This document shows, one piece after another, positions 53,629-63,051 of a stretch of 64,000 nt of DNA (within the stretch, counting starts at the first letter, position 1; each line of letters opens with the position of its first letter). The position numbers were made by a program, and so were the translations under genes. This DNA is from Candidatus Hydrogenedentota bacterium (GTDB lineage Bacteria > UBA8481 > J006): contig RFFU01000002.1 of the NCBI GenBank assembly GCA_003697085.1, forward strand, positions 18,983 to 82,982, read 5' to 3'. The notes below the pieces were generated by a model. That model made no database searches. It was not told where the DNA came from and saw only the letters and a program-made list of their open reading frames with translations.

Positions 53629-53655
53629 TAAAAAATTGCACACCTCGGCCGATAG
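53629..53655 (+). promoter_or_regulatory. Sigma-28 (FliA) promoter of flgD
   Basis: TAAA (53629-53632), 15 bases, GCCGATAG (53648-53655). This matches the sigma-28 pattern TAAA-N15-GCCGATAA in all but the last base. It lies 50 bases before flgD and predicts flagellar regulation of the cluster. Confidence 0.75.
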
Positions 53656-53704
53656 AGTAGGTAACAGGGGAGACGAAAGGAAAGCGAGGAGGAGAGAAGC
53701 GAAG

Positions 53705-54187
53705 ATGGAGATTGGAACGACGAATACGAATCCCAGCGCGGCGCCGGCGCCCCAGCCGTCATCCTCCTCCGCTTCCACGGCGCTCGATATCACAAAGAGT
53801 CTCGGCAAGGATGAATTCCTCAAACTTCTCCTCACGGAACTTCGATTTCAGGACGCTCTGGAGCCCGTGAAGGACAAGGAGTTCATTGCGCAGATGGCGC
53901 AGTTCTCGGCGCTCGAACAGACGACGAATCTGGCCAAATCCTTCGCGGAGTTCGCGCAGGAGAGTCGAAGCACGAAGGCGCTGGCGATGTTGGGGCAGAG
54001 GGTTGCCGCGACGAAGGAATCCGGGGAACTCGTGGAAGGCGTCGTCAATTCCGTCGTTTTCGCGAAGGATGACCCGGAGATTTCCCTCTCGTTGGATGAC
54101 GGGAGAATTTCAGTTGTGAAACTCTCTGAAATCTCGGGAGTCGTTCTTGCAGACTCTCCGGCCGCGAATGCCCTGGCGGGAGGTTAA
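53705..54187 (+). CDS. flgD: Flagellar hook capping protein FlgD
   Basis: The 160-residue protein has the FlgD N-terminal core: LGKDEFLKLLLTELRFQDAL, DKEFIAQMAQFSALEQTTNL, then AMLGQRV. Ser/Ala/Pro-rich first 30 residues are usual. The C-terminal part is short, lacking the full Ig and Tudor-like domains of E. coli FlgD (about 230 residues). It caps the growing hook so that FlgE can assemble. Start ATG 53705 lies behind AGGAGG. First gene after the sigma-28 promoter. Confidence 0.92.
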   Translation: MEIGTTNTNPSAAPAPQPSSSSASTALDITKSLGKDEFLKLLLTELRFQDALEPVKDKEFIAQMAQFSALEQTTNLAKSFAEFAQESRSTKALAMLGQRVAATKESGELVEGVVNSVVFAKDDPEISLSLDDGRISVVKLSEISGVVLADSPAANALAGG

Positions 54188-54211
54188 GTCGCGCGGAATT
54201 TCGGCCGAATA
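54185..54211 (+). promoter_or_regulatory. Possible weak sigma-28 promoter of flgE1
   Basis: TAAG (54185-54188), 15 bases, GCCGAATA (54204-54211). It keeps the sigma-28 spacing but is poor in both boxes. It starts at the flgD stop and lies 225 bases before flgE1. Confidence 0.3.
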
Positions 54212-54435
54212 CCTTTTCGAGAAGTGAGGGCGAGACAGTAGAGACCCCGAGGCGATTCCATCGCGAATGGAACGGGGAAGCATTCCGGAAAAGATGAATA
54301 ATACCTGAGGCGAAATTGGAGGGACGGTCGGACTTCCTGGAGAAGAGACCGTGCGCTGCGGATCGACGGAAGCGGCGCGAAATAACGGACGGCGGCGGAA
54401 TCGTCGCGGTCCCTCGGGTCTTGGAGGAAGGTTAT

Positions 54436-56979
54436 ATGCTCCCGGGTTTCTGGATTGGAGCCTCGGGACTCAACCAGCACCAGAAGGGGCTGGATGTTGT
54501 CTCGAATAACGTCGCCAACGTCAACACCGTGGGGTACAAGGGCTCGCGGGTCTTCTTCGAGGATATCTTTTCCCAGACGATCAAACTGGGTGGCGCGCCG
54601 GACGCCGAAGCGACGAGCACGGTCAATCCCGTTCAGAAGGGAATGGGAGTTCAACTCGGTGCGATCGCCAGGAATCTCAAACAGGGAACCTTCGATTTCA
54701 CGGGGATGGATACCGACATCGGGATTCAAGGACCGGGATTCTTCGTTCTGCGCGCGCCGAACGACACGGAGAATCTCGGGCAGAGCCCCGCGCTCTATTA
54801 CACCAGGGCCGGCAATTTCTCGATCGATGCCAACGCGGGAGTCACTCCCGCGGATCCCAACAACGTCACCGCCGGACCGATCACACTGGTGTCCTCTGAG
54901 GGCTACACGCTCCAGGGGGTCAACGCGACGTTGGACGCGACGACCGGCGAATATGTGCTCCCGACGACGACGCCGACGACCTTGTCCGACATCACATTCG
55001 ATCCAACGGCGAAACTGGGACCGTTCGCCACGACGCAGGTCACCTTCGGCCAGAACCTCGACGCCCTCAGCCCCCTTGCGATCGACCCTCAGACGCTCTC
55101 GATGTCGAAACTGGGGGTCGATCACACGATCCGAATCGAGTTCCAAAAGGCGACGGCGCAAGGGATGTATTATTTCTTCCGTGTAACGGATCCGACGGCC
55201 GATCCAACCACGGGAGTCTTCGCGACGCAGACGGACGGCATCACGGGGCAGCCGATCGAAGGAGTGGTGCAACTGGATTCGAGCGGAAATGTCGTGGGTG
55301 TCTTTCAGAAACCGGCTTCCGACACGGATGACTACCTTACAACCGCGGAGATCGCTTCGCTTTCGGCGTGGACGAACGTGGATGGAAGCGGCAATCCGAT
55401 CTTCACGGTCGGTGCGGCTCCGCTGCCTCCGATCGTCGGGGAGACTGCGATCACGACGACGGCGCCGGCGGCCTTCAATCTGGCCGGAAGTCCCGATGCG
55501 GGAAGCCTCGTCTTGACCGATTCGACCGGCGGCAAGACGCTCGTCGAGAACGTCGATTATACTCTGGCGGGACAGACGGTCACGCCGCTGACGGCATGGC
55601 CGGCGGGGAATTACATTGCTTCTTACACGACGAACGGAGGGGCGGTCCAAGTGCAAGGCGAGACCGTCACTGTCGCCAATGCGAATCCGACGAAGAGTTT
55701 CATCGTAGCGAACCCGCCCATCCAAGCGGGGACGGTGACCGTCAACGGAACGCGCGGCGGCGCGGCGCTCGTGGAAGGAACGGACTTTACGGTCGATGTC
55801 GAAACTGGAAAGATCACGCCGTTGACCTTCTGGGATCCCGCAACGGTAACGGTGGATTACACGCAGGCCGACACGAGGATCACCGTCAAGCATAATGTGA
55901 CGGGCAATCCCATCAGTTTCATCGACACCTCGGTTCCGAGCGGCGGGACGGTGAGCGTAATGCCGCGCCCCGACGGCGACGTCCAGGTGGGAACTTCGGT
56001 GAGCGCCTTCGACAGCCTCGGGAACGAGCACAGCCTGACCTTCTCGCTCGAACGGCTTTCGGACAACCGCTGGGTCTGGACGGCCACACCGACCTACCGG
56101 TCCGTGCTGGGGGCCTCGGACGTGGTGGACAATCCACAAGGCGGAGGGACGAACGCCGACGGGATCACCGTCTTGCCGAACACACTGAAATTGAAACCCG
56201 ATGGAACCTACGACATCACGATTACGGTGGACGAGGGAACGGGGCCGATCGAGTTCAAGCAGTTGCCTCCCGGAAGCACGTTTCCCTCCGTTTCGGGGAG
56301 CAGCAACTATTTCATGGTGACGGATCCCACCACGGGAGCGATCGCCTTTTCCCGGGATATCGACACCTCGAACGCGAATTTGGCGATCCAGACGAATTAT
56401 CTCTCGGCAACGACGGCCGGCGAAGGGATCATCGCCTTCGATCTGAACGGGAATTACGACACGACCGCGGGCAACTTCGGGACGCAGATCATCACTCCGA
56501 TCCAATTCACACCGCAGGGAGCCGATCCCGTCTCGATCACCGCCGATTTCAACAACGTGAAGCAGTACCGGCGGAAGTCGGACTTTACCGCAATGGATGT
56601 GAACGGATTCTCGGCGGGGGATCTTCTGGATTGGGAGATCGACGACACGGGCCGAGTGGTCGCGAAATACTCGAACGGGAAGGTGCAATATCTCGCTCAG
56701 GTCGCTCTGGCGCGCTTTCCGAATCCCGAGGGTTTGCATCACCGGGGCGAGACGACCTTTCTCGTCTCGAATGCTTCAGGGGATCCGGAAGTCATTCTGG
56801 CGGGGAGCGGCGACGGAGCGGGCACAAAGATCGTTCCGCGGGCCCTGGAGCAGTCGAACGTCGATCTGAGCGAGGAACTGACGAATATGATCTTGTTTCA
56901 AAGAGCGTACCAGTTCAATTCTCGGATCATCACGACCGAGGACGAATTGATTCAGGAAGCGATCAGCATCAAGAGGTGA
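54436..56979 (+). CDS. flgE: Flagellar hook protein FlgE (first copy)
   Basis: ATG 54436 follows GGAGGAAGG and gives 847 residues; the frame upstream to 54316 is not family-like. The N-terminus (LDVVSNNVANVNTVGYKGSR) and C-terminus (NVDLSEELTNMILFQRAYQF, then R-I-I-T-T-E-D-E-L) are the conserved hook D0 regions. The middle is large and contains two similar Ig-like modules (about 55480-55640 and 55695-55900), each with an 'LVE..DYT/DFTV...TPLT.W..' pattern. E. coli FlgE has about 400 residues. A second FlgE lies downstream. Which copy builds the main hook is not known. Confidence 0.93.
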   Translation: MLPGFWIGASGLNQHQKGLDVVSNNVANVNTVGYKGSRVFFEDIFSQTIKLGGAPDAEATSTVNPVQKGMGVQLGAIARNLKQGTFDFTGMDTDIGIQGPGFFVLRAPNDTENLGQSPALYYTRAGNFSIDANAGVTPADPNNVTAGPITLVSSEGYTLQGVNATLDATTGEYVLPTTTPTTLSDITFDPTAKLGPFATTQVTFGQNLDALSPLAIDPQTLSMSKLGVDHTIRIEFQKATAQGMYYFFRVTDPTADPTTGVFATQTDGITGQPIEGVVQLDSSGNVVGVFQKPASDTDDYLTTAEIASLSAWTNVDGSGNPIFTVGAAPLPPIVGETAITTTAPAAFNLAGSPDAGSLVLTDSTGGKTLVENVDYTLAGQTVTPLTAWPAGNYIASYTTNGGAVQVQGETVTVANANPTKSFIVANPPIQAGTVTVNGTRGGAALVEGTDFTVDVETGKITPLTFWDPATVTVDYTQADTRITVKHNVTGNPISFIDTSVPSGGTVSVMPRPDGDVQVGTSVSAFDSLGNEHSLTFSLERLSDNRWVWTATPTYRSVLGASDVVDNPQGGGTNADGITVLPNTLKLKPDGTYDITITVDEGTGPIEFKQLPPGSTFPSVSGSSNYFMVTDPTTGAIAFSRDIDTSNANLAIQTNYLSATTAGEGIIAFDLNGNYDTTAGNFGTQIITPIQFTPQGADPVSITADFNNVKQYRRKSDFTAMDVNGFSAGDLLDWEIDDTGRVVAKYSNGKVQYLAQVALARFPNPEGLHHRGETTFLVSNASGDPEVILAGSGDGAGTKIVPRALEQSNVDLSEELTNMILFQRAYQFNSRIITTEDELIQEAISIKR

Positions 56980-56984
56980 GGAAA

Positions 56985-57023
56985 ATGAGAGAAGACTGGA
57001 AGGAAGGAGCGAACGGGCGATGA
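56985..57023 (+). CDS. Possible 12-residue leader ORF before fliK
   Basis: ATG 56985 (MREDWKEGANGR) follows GAGG and ends at a TGA that overlaps the fliK ATG (ATGA). It fills the 40-base gap exactly. Confidence 0.25.
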   Translation: MREDWKEGANGR

Positions 57024-58846
57024 ATCAACATCAACTGGCGGTTGCGGCGTCCAAGAAAGAGGCAGGGAACAAGCAGAAGGAGCGGACGGTCGGAAAGGAA
57101 GAGAGAAAGCTTCTTGCGGCGATGACCTTGAAGCGGTCTTTTAAGGTCAATTTCGACTCGATGTTCTTGGATATGCTTCTTCCGACGGATCGGGTCGTCA
57201 AGATCGATCCGCCGAGGGAAGAGAATCCGAGAGGGACAGAGCCCCCGAAAGTCCGCACCGAGGTTGGAGAGCGCGCACCGGCTCCGCACGCTCCCGAACC
57301 TCCGAAGGAGCAACCCCAGGCTCGTCCGGCGGAAACGCAGCCGCGGAAGAAGAGCGGTTCGGAAGCGAAGGAAGCATCTCGGCCGGAAAGAACGACGGAG
57401 AAGCACGGTAAAGAAAGCGGGAAGGTGGATCGAAAGGAACCCGTTCGAGAGGAAAAGAGGGCGGAGAAGAAGAAGGAGAAGAATGCGGCCGGTGAAGGGG
57501 CTGTCCAGAACACGCTGGCCGAGGTACGGATCGTGAAATACGAGCTGCACGCGCGGTTCGAGAAGGCGTTGAGCAAGGAGCAGCGCGATGCGCTCAAGAA
57601 GAAGATCCAGAAGATTCTCGAGGACGATTCCCTGACGGCGAAGGAGTTCATTGCGCAGGCGGCGATAGTGATCCGGGAACTCGCCGCCGCGCTGAAGGAT
57701 AACAATGTCGAGATTCAGGAGAGTCTTTCGGTTGTGACAGCGGAGTCCTTCGGAAACGACCTCGATCTCCTGGCCTTGTTGCAAGAGGGAGACGCGGAGG
57801 CTCTATCGAGGAGGAAGCGTTTTCTCAAGAGGTTCCTGAAGAACCTCCGCGACGCCCTTGAGACGGCGAAAGAGAATCTTTCCGCCGATGAAAGCGGGGC
57901 GGAAACGCGGGAGGCGCCGGAAAAGGCGGCCGATGAGGCGTTCCTGAAATTGGTCAAGAGGAATCCGGGGCGGAATTCTCATGCGAAGGTGGTGGCGCAG
58001 GAAGCCGGGTCCGGGATGGAGCAGGTGACGAATCAGATCTTGAAACCGCTGCTCGAGGCGATGGAACTTGTCTCGAAGAGCGACGAGAGTGGGGGAGACT
58101 CCGAAACAACGATCAAGGAACGCAAGTCTTCCGGACCGGGGCTCCAGAATCGGCAGCAGCGGATTCGGACCGCCACTCAGCCGCAGGTGCAGGCGCTGGC
58201 GGAGGAATTGGTAAAGGCGGAGGGAAGGACGCGGGGAAGAGGGAGACACCACGGCGGAGGAAGGACGGTCACGAGGAGCGTCGAGATTGAGGAGGCTTCA
58301 AAGGGAGGAGGTGCTGGTAAGGAAGCGCCGTGGCAGAATTCGTATGGGCAGAATTCGTCGTTGAAGGGCTTGGACCTTCCACGCCGAGCGCGCAAGGCCC
58401 AGGCTCCTCCCCGCCCGGCCCCGAGGCAGGTGCTCGAACAGATCGTTCAGAACGCCAAGATCGTCGTCAAGGGCGGCAAGGGGGAGGCGACCATTCGGCT
58501 CCAACCGGAATTCCTCGGGAAGGTGGAACTGAAGGTGGTCGTGGAGAACGGAAAGGCGACGGTGCGGATGACGGCGGAGAATCCGTCGGTGCGCCAGATC
58601 ATCGCGGACAACGTGCAGGACCTCAGAAGGAATCTGACGGAGTTAGGGCTGGAGATCGAGACGGTGATCGTGACGACAGGCGGCGGATTCACCGAGAGCG
58701 GCGCCGGCGAGGAGGGAAACGAATCGGGGAAGAGGCAACACGGCCGTGCGGGAATCGAGGGTCTCAACCTTGATCTCGAGGAGGAAGAAGATGGTGAGCG
58801 AATCGGTCCGCGGATGGACGGTTCGACGGTGAGGTACGTGGCGTGA
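57020..58846 (+). CDS. fliK: Flagellar hook-length control protein FliK
   Basis: The 608-residue protein is Lys/Glu/Arg-rich and probably extended for most of its length, with a helical region (about 175-330). The C-terminal Flg_hook domain is clear: GEATIRLQPEFLGKVELKVV, VRMTAENPSVRQIIADNVQD and LTELGLEIETV. FliK measures the hook and switches export from hook to filament proteins. The domain is followed by about 60 Gly/Glu-rich residues. The start is ATG 57020; the stop overlaps the next gene's GTG. Confidence 0.88.
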   Translation: MNQHQLAVAASKKEAGNKQKERTVGKEERKLLAAMTLKRSFKVNFDSMFLDMLLPTDRVVKIDPPREENPRGTEPPKVRTEVGERAPAPHAPEPPKEQPQARPAETQPRKKSGSEAKEASRPERTTEKHGKESGKVDRKEPVREEKRAEKKKEKNAAGEGAVQNTLAEVRIVKYELHARFEKALSKEQRDALKKKIQKILEDDSLTAKEFIAQAAIVIRELAAALKDNNVEIQESLSVVTAESFGNDLDLLALLQEGDAEALSRRKRFLKRFLKNLRDALETAKENLSADESGAETREAPEKAADEAFLKLVKRNPGRNSHAKVVAQEAGSGMEQVTNQILKPLLEAMELVSKSDESGGDSETTIKERKSSGPGLQNRQQRIRTATQPQVQALAEELVKAEGRTRGRGRHHGGGRTVTRSVEIEEASKGGGAGKEAPWQNSYGQNSSLKGLDLPRRARKAQAPPRPAPRQVLEQIVQNAKIVVKGGKGEATIRLQPEFLGKVELKVVVENGKATVRMTAENPSVRQIIADNVQDLRRNLTELGLEIETVIVTTGGGFTESGAGEEGNESGKRQHGRAGIEGLNLDLEEEEDGERIGPRMDGSTVRYVA

Positions 58847-59226
58847 TCAACGGACCGAAGATCGATCCGAAGCAGGTTCCGGTCGAGAGTCTGGGACAGG
58901 CGGGGGCGGCCTTCCGAACCGGACCGGCTGCAGTCGGAGAGGGATTTCAGAAGGTCCTGAGGGAGCGATTGACAGGCTTGAAGTTCTCGGCGCACGCCGA
59001 GGAGCGGATCGAGAGGAGACGGATTGCTCTGACGGTGAACGATCTCGAACGCCTCAAGGAGGCGGTTCAGCGCGCGGAGGCGAAGGGGAGTCGTGATTCG
59101 CTGGTGCTGGTGGACGACAAGGCGTTCGTGGTCTCCATCAAGAACAAGACGGTCATCACCGCCCTTTCGGGATCGAGTGTCAAGGAAGGCGTCTTTACAA
59201 ATATAGACAGCGCGGTTGTCGTGTGA
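58843..59226 (+). CDS. Flagellar operon protein (TIGR02530 family)
   Basis: The 127-residue protein has the family block LKFSAHAEERIERRRIALT, then NDLERLKEAVQRAEAKGS and DSLVLVDDKAFVVSIKNKTV with an N-I-D-S-A-V-V-V end. TIGR02530-type proteins are found only in flagellar operons, usually next to flgD and flgE, and have no proven function. Start is GTG in the fliK stop (GTGA). Confidence 0.88.
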   Translation: MINGPKIDPKQVPVESLGQAGAAFRTGPAAVGEGFQKVLRERLTGLKFSAHAEERIERRRIALTVNDLERLKEAVQRAEAKGSRDSLVLVDDKAFVVSIKNKTVITALSGSSVKEGVFTNIDSAVVV

Positions 59227-59227
59227 T

Positions 59228-59437
59228 GGGTGAATGGTGATTGGTGATGAGGTGGTTGGAAGTTATCGTGATATGGAGACTTGGAAGAAAGGAAAGGAGA
59301 TTGTGAATTCGGGTTACGAAAAGGGAAAGCGATTTCCGATTACGATTCACAAATCACGATTCATGAAACACGGGATAGCGGAGCACGGATGCTTCGGTTG
59401 GACTTTCAGGGACGGAATCTTGAAAGTAAAGGAGTGA
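59228..59437 (+). pseudogene. Remnant of a four-helix-bundle (23S rRNA intervening-sequence type) protein gene
   Basis: The stretch opens with a degenerate repeat (GGTGAATGGTGATTGGTGAT) and then encodes SYRDMETWKKGKEIVNSGYE-KGKRFP. That is close to the first helix of S23/four-helix-bundle proteins (SYRDLxVWQKxxxLxxxxYxxTxxFP). After 25 residues the match ends, and the next 60 bases are another short-repeat run (GATTACGATTCACAAATCAC). Only a fragment of the usual 120-residue gene remains. It may instead be part of a small mobile repeat cassette. The rest of the gap before flgE2 holds its Shine-Dalgarno. Confidence 0.5.
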
Positions 59438-59444
59438 TGGGAAA

Positions 59445-62400
59445 ATGTTGAGGTCATTGTTTTCAGGGATCAGCGGTCTGAAGGTCCATCAGGTCCGGTT
59501 GGACGTCGTCTCGAACAACATAGCCAACGTCAACACGACGGGCTTCAAGGCGTCGCGGGTCCGGTTCGACGATGTGATGTCGCAGACGATCGAGATCGCG
59601 ACGGCGCCGGAGTCGGGGCGGGGAGGGCAGAATCCGAAGCAGATCGGGCTCGGCGTTCTCGGCACGACGATTACGAGGAATATGGAACAGGGGGCCATCG
59701 AGATCACGAACGAGACGACGAATCTCGCGATTCAAGGCGGGGGATTCTTCATCCTGAGGGACGGAGAAAATATCGGCGAGTATTACAGCCGCGACGGAAA
59801 TTTTACTGTGGATTCCAATGGCGATCTGGTTCTGGCGTCCAACGGGTTCCGCGTTCAGGGCTGGAACGCTTTTCTCGACACGAAAACCAACACAATGACC
59901 ATCAACTCCTCCAATCCCGTCGAGGACATTCATATCAATATGGACCAACAGATGGCGCCGATTGCAACAACCCAGGTTAATATGAGCGGCAACCTGGACT
60001 CCCGTTTGAGCACCGCGATCGATCCGGTGCGCGTGTCGTGGACGAAGAACGGGACGACACGGGAGGTGGAGTTCCGTTTCACGCACGTCGATCCCACGCA
60101 GGAACTGTATCTGTGGGAGGTGTATGACCCAAACACGATCGATCCAACAACGGGGGATTTCCAGAAGATCACGACGGATTTCACCGGCGGGGATGCCTCG
60201 GGGATCGTCAAGATCGACGAAAACGGAAAAGTGATCGCGAATTACATCAATACAGCGGATGATGACGCCAGCGACCCGGCGACCAACTTTCTTTCGAGCA
60301 CGGAGATACCGGATGACAGCAAACTCTGGGCTCTGAACAACTCGACCCGGACCTTCAACGGGTACGATTTCATTACGCTGGACACCAACGGCGACGGCGA
60401 TGCGATCCAGCAGGAGACGAATTCGCGGTTGACGAGTCAAACGACGGCCACGAATGCCTTGGATCCGAACGTCAACGACGTGACGATTACGGTTCCGAAC
60501 GCGCCCCTTTCTTCGAATCCGAAGGTCGGCGGCGATTATCCGAACGGTTTCACGCAGGACGCCGTATTTCAGACAGGAACACCCTGGCAGGGAAACTCGG
60601 CCCTTCCCGGCGACGGATTGGGCGTGCCGGTGCAGTATATTGAGTCGGTGACGAATGAAGTCGTGAGCCGGATATCGGCGGATCGGACGAAATTGCAATT
60701 GGCTCATCCGAACATCATCGACTCGAAACGGGCCAATCCCGCCAGCGACGGCAAGATGTCCTCGACGAACGGAACGGACGCCGATTCGCTCAAACTCTTC
60801 ATCGACGGTGTTCAGTACACGCGGATCGACAACACGCAGGCGTTCACCGCCGGCGCCACGGAATTCAAATTGGACCCGGACAACGGTGTCATTACGCTGG
60901 GATCAGCGCTGGCGAACGGAGTGAATGCGATCGTGTCGTATGATTATGAGATCCGCCCGACGAACACGCGGTCGATTCCCGGAGGGAGAACGATCGGAGC
61001 GGAATTCGGCGCCTCGGCCGTAGGCGGAGGTGGAGGGGGACTGGTCTTCGGAGCGCCGGGCGGAGGAACTCAGACAAGTTCCGCCGACGGTTCGATGTTT
61101 TATGTCCCCGGCTCCGCGACACTTACCGTGACGGACACGAGCGCAAGTAAGACGGAGACGTTCACGGAGGTTCCGTTCGACGCCACGAAAGTCGCCGGCT
61201 GGGGTACAGCGACGGATCGGAACACCTTCATGATCAATCCCCAGGACGGCACGCTCTACATCGGTGATTTCAGCGACGGAACCGCAATCGATGCGGCGAA
61301 CGATACGATTTCCGGTTCCTACGATACCTTTCGGAGGTTCGGAGGCGAGACGCAGGTGACGGTGGCCAGCGGTACGTCGGCGACCGCCATCGACGCCGCG
61401 TTTCCGAACGGGTACGGCGGCGGCGCGCCCCGGCAACCTTATGTGCTCAATTCCGTCGGAACGCTTACCATCATTCATAACTCCGGAACCGGTGGAGGAG
61501 CCGCCGAGATATTTACGGAGGTCCCTCCCGGAACGACACTGGGAGCGCGACAGTTCTCGATCGACCCCGCCACGAACACGATCTCCTTCGGCAACTTCTT
61601 CAACGGCGAACCGGTTCTGGCGGCCGACACGCTCAGCGGCAACGCCACCTTCGATTTCTACAACGTCGAGATCGATGTGGACGGAGATACGAATGCGGAC
61701 AATGTTTTGGGGCAAAACGACCTCTGGAGGGTGCTCGAGATTCCCAACGGCGGAGCCGAGACCGGAAACCTCAACCTCTGGCTCCAAGGTGATGGGCTCA
61801 ACGGCGCTACACCGAATCGGCCTTCCGATACTTCGCTAAAATATCTTCCGAATATCGGTACGACGTATCCCGAACGACGAGCCGAGCTCAATTACGAGTC
61901 CGATGATCGTGTAAATATTATTATTCCTAACGGATTAACGAAAAATCCGAATGTTGATCCCCTTGTGGATAAGACGCCGGAAACTTTTGCTATTGCTCCC
62001 AATGTCACTCAGATCACCGGGAACAACGGAAACAACAATCAGGCCGATTCGGGTGATTCCCAAACGGTGGCATTTAATGTCCCGGAAGACTACACTTTCG
62101 CGACTGCGATAGAGGTCTATGACTCCCTTGGGACCCCCTGGAATGTCCCACTGAAGTTCGAGAGGATGAGTACCAATTTATGGATTATGTACGCGATCGA
62201 CCCGACCGACCCGGACGGGCAGAGAATAGCCTTCAAGCGGCTGATCGCCTTCGACGCGAACGGGAATTTCGATTCGGCCTCGACGATTCCATACGAGGCG
62301 CCGACGGCGAACGGGACGGCGAACGACGGTTTTCAGGGAATCTACTTCGATCCTTCTCAGGCGGGCGGTGCTGCGCCACCCGAAGAAGGAGCGGATCCCG

Positions 62401-62846
62401 TGACTATCAATCTCGACTTCACCGATCTCGTTCAGACCGCGCGAAAGTCGGATGCGGTCGTCGCGTCCCAGAACGGAGCACCGCCAGGGCGGCTGGAGAC
62501 CTTTTCGTTCAACGATGAAGGATTCCTCGTGGGGCTTTTCGACAACGGTCAAAGTATGAATCTGGCACGAGTCGCGCTTCAGGGCTTCGTGAACCCGGCG
62601 GGACTAGTTGCCGTCGGAAGTAATCTCTATAAGGACACGGTCAATGCGGGGAAATTCGGCTCACCGCAACGGCCTGGTTTCGACGGCGTCGGAACGATCG
62701 TTCCGGGAGCGCTCGAGAACTCGAACGTGGATCTCTCGGTCGAGTTTGTCGATCTGATCATCACACAACGCGGATTCCAGGCTCAGTCCCGGTCGATTAC
62801 GACTTCGGACCAGGTCCTTCAGGAGATCCTGACGCTGAAGCGGTAA
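59445..62846 (+). CDS. flgE: Flagellar hook protein FlgE (second, very large copy)
   Basis: This protein has 1133 residues. The D0 ends are typical: SGISGLKVHQVRLDVVSNNI, then ANVNTTGFKASRVRF at the start, and ENSNVDLSVEFVDLIITQRG, then FQAQSRSITTSDQVLQE at the end. The region between is almost three times the size of E. coli FlgE and includes three Ig-like modules (about 60780-60960, 61110-61335 and 61455-61675), each with a strand resembling 'TLTV/TLTI', an 'F..(D/N)P..(G/N)T(L/I)..G' turn and a 'SY/NATFD' ending. The start follows AAAGGAG. It could build a thick or decorated hook, or replace FlgE1 under some condition. Confidence 0.92.
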   Translation: MLRSLFSGISGLKVHQVRLDVVSNNIANVNTTGFKASRVRFDDVMSQTIEIATAPESGRGGQNPKQIGLGVLGTTITRNMEQGAIEITNETTNLAIQGGGFFILRDGENIGEYYSRDGNFTVDSNGDLVLASNGFRVQGWNAFLDTKTNTMTINSSNPVEDIHINMDQQMAPIATTQVNMSGNLDSRLSTAIDPVRVSWTKNGTTREVEFRFTHVDPTQELYLWEVYDPNTIDPTTGDFQKITTDFTGGDASGIVKIDENGKVIANYINTADDDASDPATNFLSSTEIPDDSKLWALNNSTRTFNGYDFITLDTNGDGDAIQQETNSRLTSQTTATNALDPNVNDVTITVPNAPLSSNPKVGGDYPNGFTQDAVFQTGTPWQGNSALPGDGLGVPVQYIESVTNEVVSRISADRTKLQLAHPNIIDSKRANPASDGKMSSTNGTDADSLKLFIDGVQYTRIDNTQAFTAGATEFKLDPDNGVITLGSALANGVNAIVSYDYEIRPTNTRSIPGGRTIGAEFGASAVGGGGGGLVFGAPGGGTQTSSADGSMFYVPGSATLTVTDTSASKTETFTEVPFDATKVAGWGTATDRNTFMINPQDGTLYIGDFSDGTAIDAANDTISGSYDTFRRFGGETQVTVASGTSATAIDAAFPNGYGGGAPRQPYVLNSVGTLTIIHNSGTGGGAAEIFTEVPPGTTLGARQFSIDPATNTISFGNFFNGEPVLAADTLSGNATFDFYNVEIDVDGDTNADNVLGQNDLWRVLEIPNGGAETGNLNLWLQGDGLNGATPNRPSDTSLKYLPNIGTTYPERRAELNYESDDRVNIIIPNGLTKNPNVDPLVDKTPETFAIAPNVTQITGNNGNNNQADSGDSQTVAFNVPEDYTFATAIEVYDSLGTPWNVPLKFERMSTNLWIMYAIDPTDPDGQRIAFKRLIAFDANGNFDSASTIPYEAPTANGTANDGFQGIYFDPSQAGGAAPPEEGADPVTINLDFTDLVQTARKSDAVVASQNGAPPGRLETFSFNDEGFLVGLFDNGQSMNLARVALQGFVNPAGLVAVGSNLYKDTVNAGKFGSPQRPGFDGVGTIVPGALENSNVDLSVEFVDLIITQRGFQAQSRSITTSDQVLQEILTLKR

Positions 62847-62947
62847 CGATTTCGCGTCCCGACATTGATGACGGGGACTCCCTTGGGGGGAAATGAGGGG
62901 AAAGCCTGAGGGGCTTGCCCGCACAAAGACCCGCATGGAGGGCCAAT

Positions 62948-62976
62948 CCTGGGAGCGCAGGCATCCTGCCTGCAGG
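62948..62976 (+). repeat. Dispersed palindromic repeat, copy C
   Basis: CCTGGGAGCGCAGGCATCCT-GCCTGCAGG contains a perfect 7-bp stem GCAGGCA/TGCCTGC with a 3-base loop. A degenerate second unit follows near 62994-63030. It lies between flgE2 and the convergent protease-family gene. Confidence 0.7.
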
Positions 62977-63051
62977 AAGGAAGTGCATATGCAATCCTGG
63001 AAGCCGTCGATGTCCTGTCGCCCGCGCTCCCCTTCTCCGTCCGGCGATGAA

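Larger units (their letters stand above)
53165..53704. other. Divergent intergenic region with repeats
   Basis: It contains the inverted TGTCATTCCGA repeat (53264-53312), a cluster of palindromic units (53360-53480), a pyrimidine run (53490-53590) and the sigma-28 promoter (53629-53655). Frames open through the repeats are not real genes. Confidence 0.6.

Noticed and set aside
54184..56742. 852-codon open frame antisense to flgE1
   Set aside because: Same cause: the sense frame is a clear hook protein; the antisense product is Arg-rich and matches nothing.
59234..59437. Intact 67-residue gene before flgE2
   Set aside because: Only 25 residues match a known helix; the rest is short repeats, so it is treated as a remnant.
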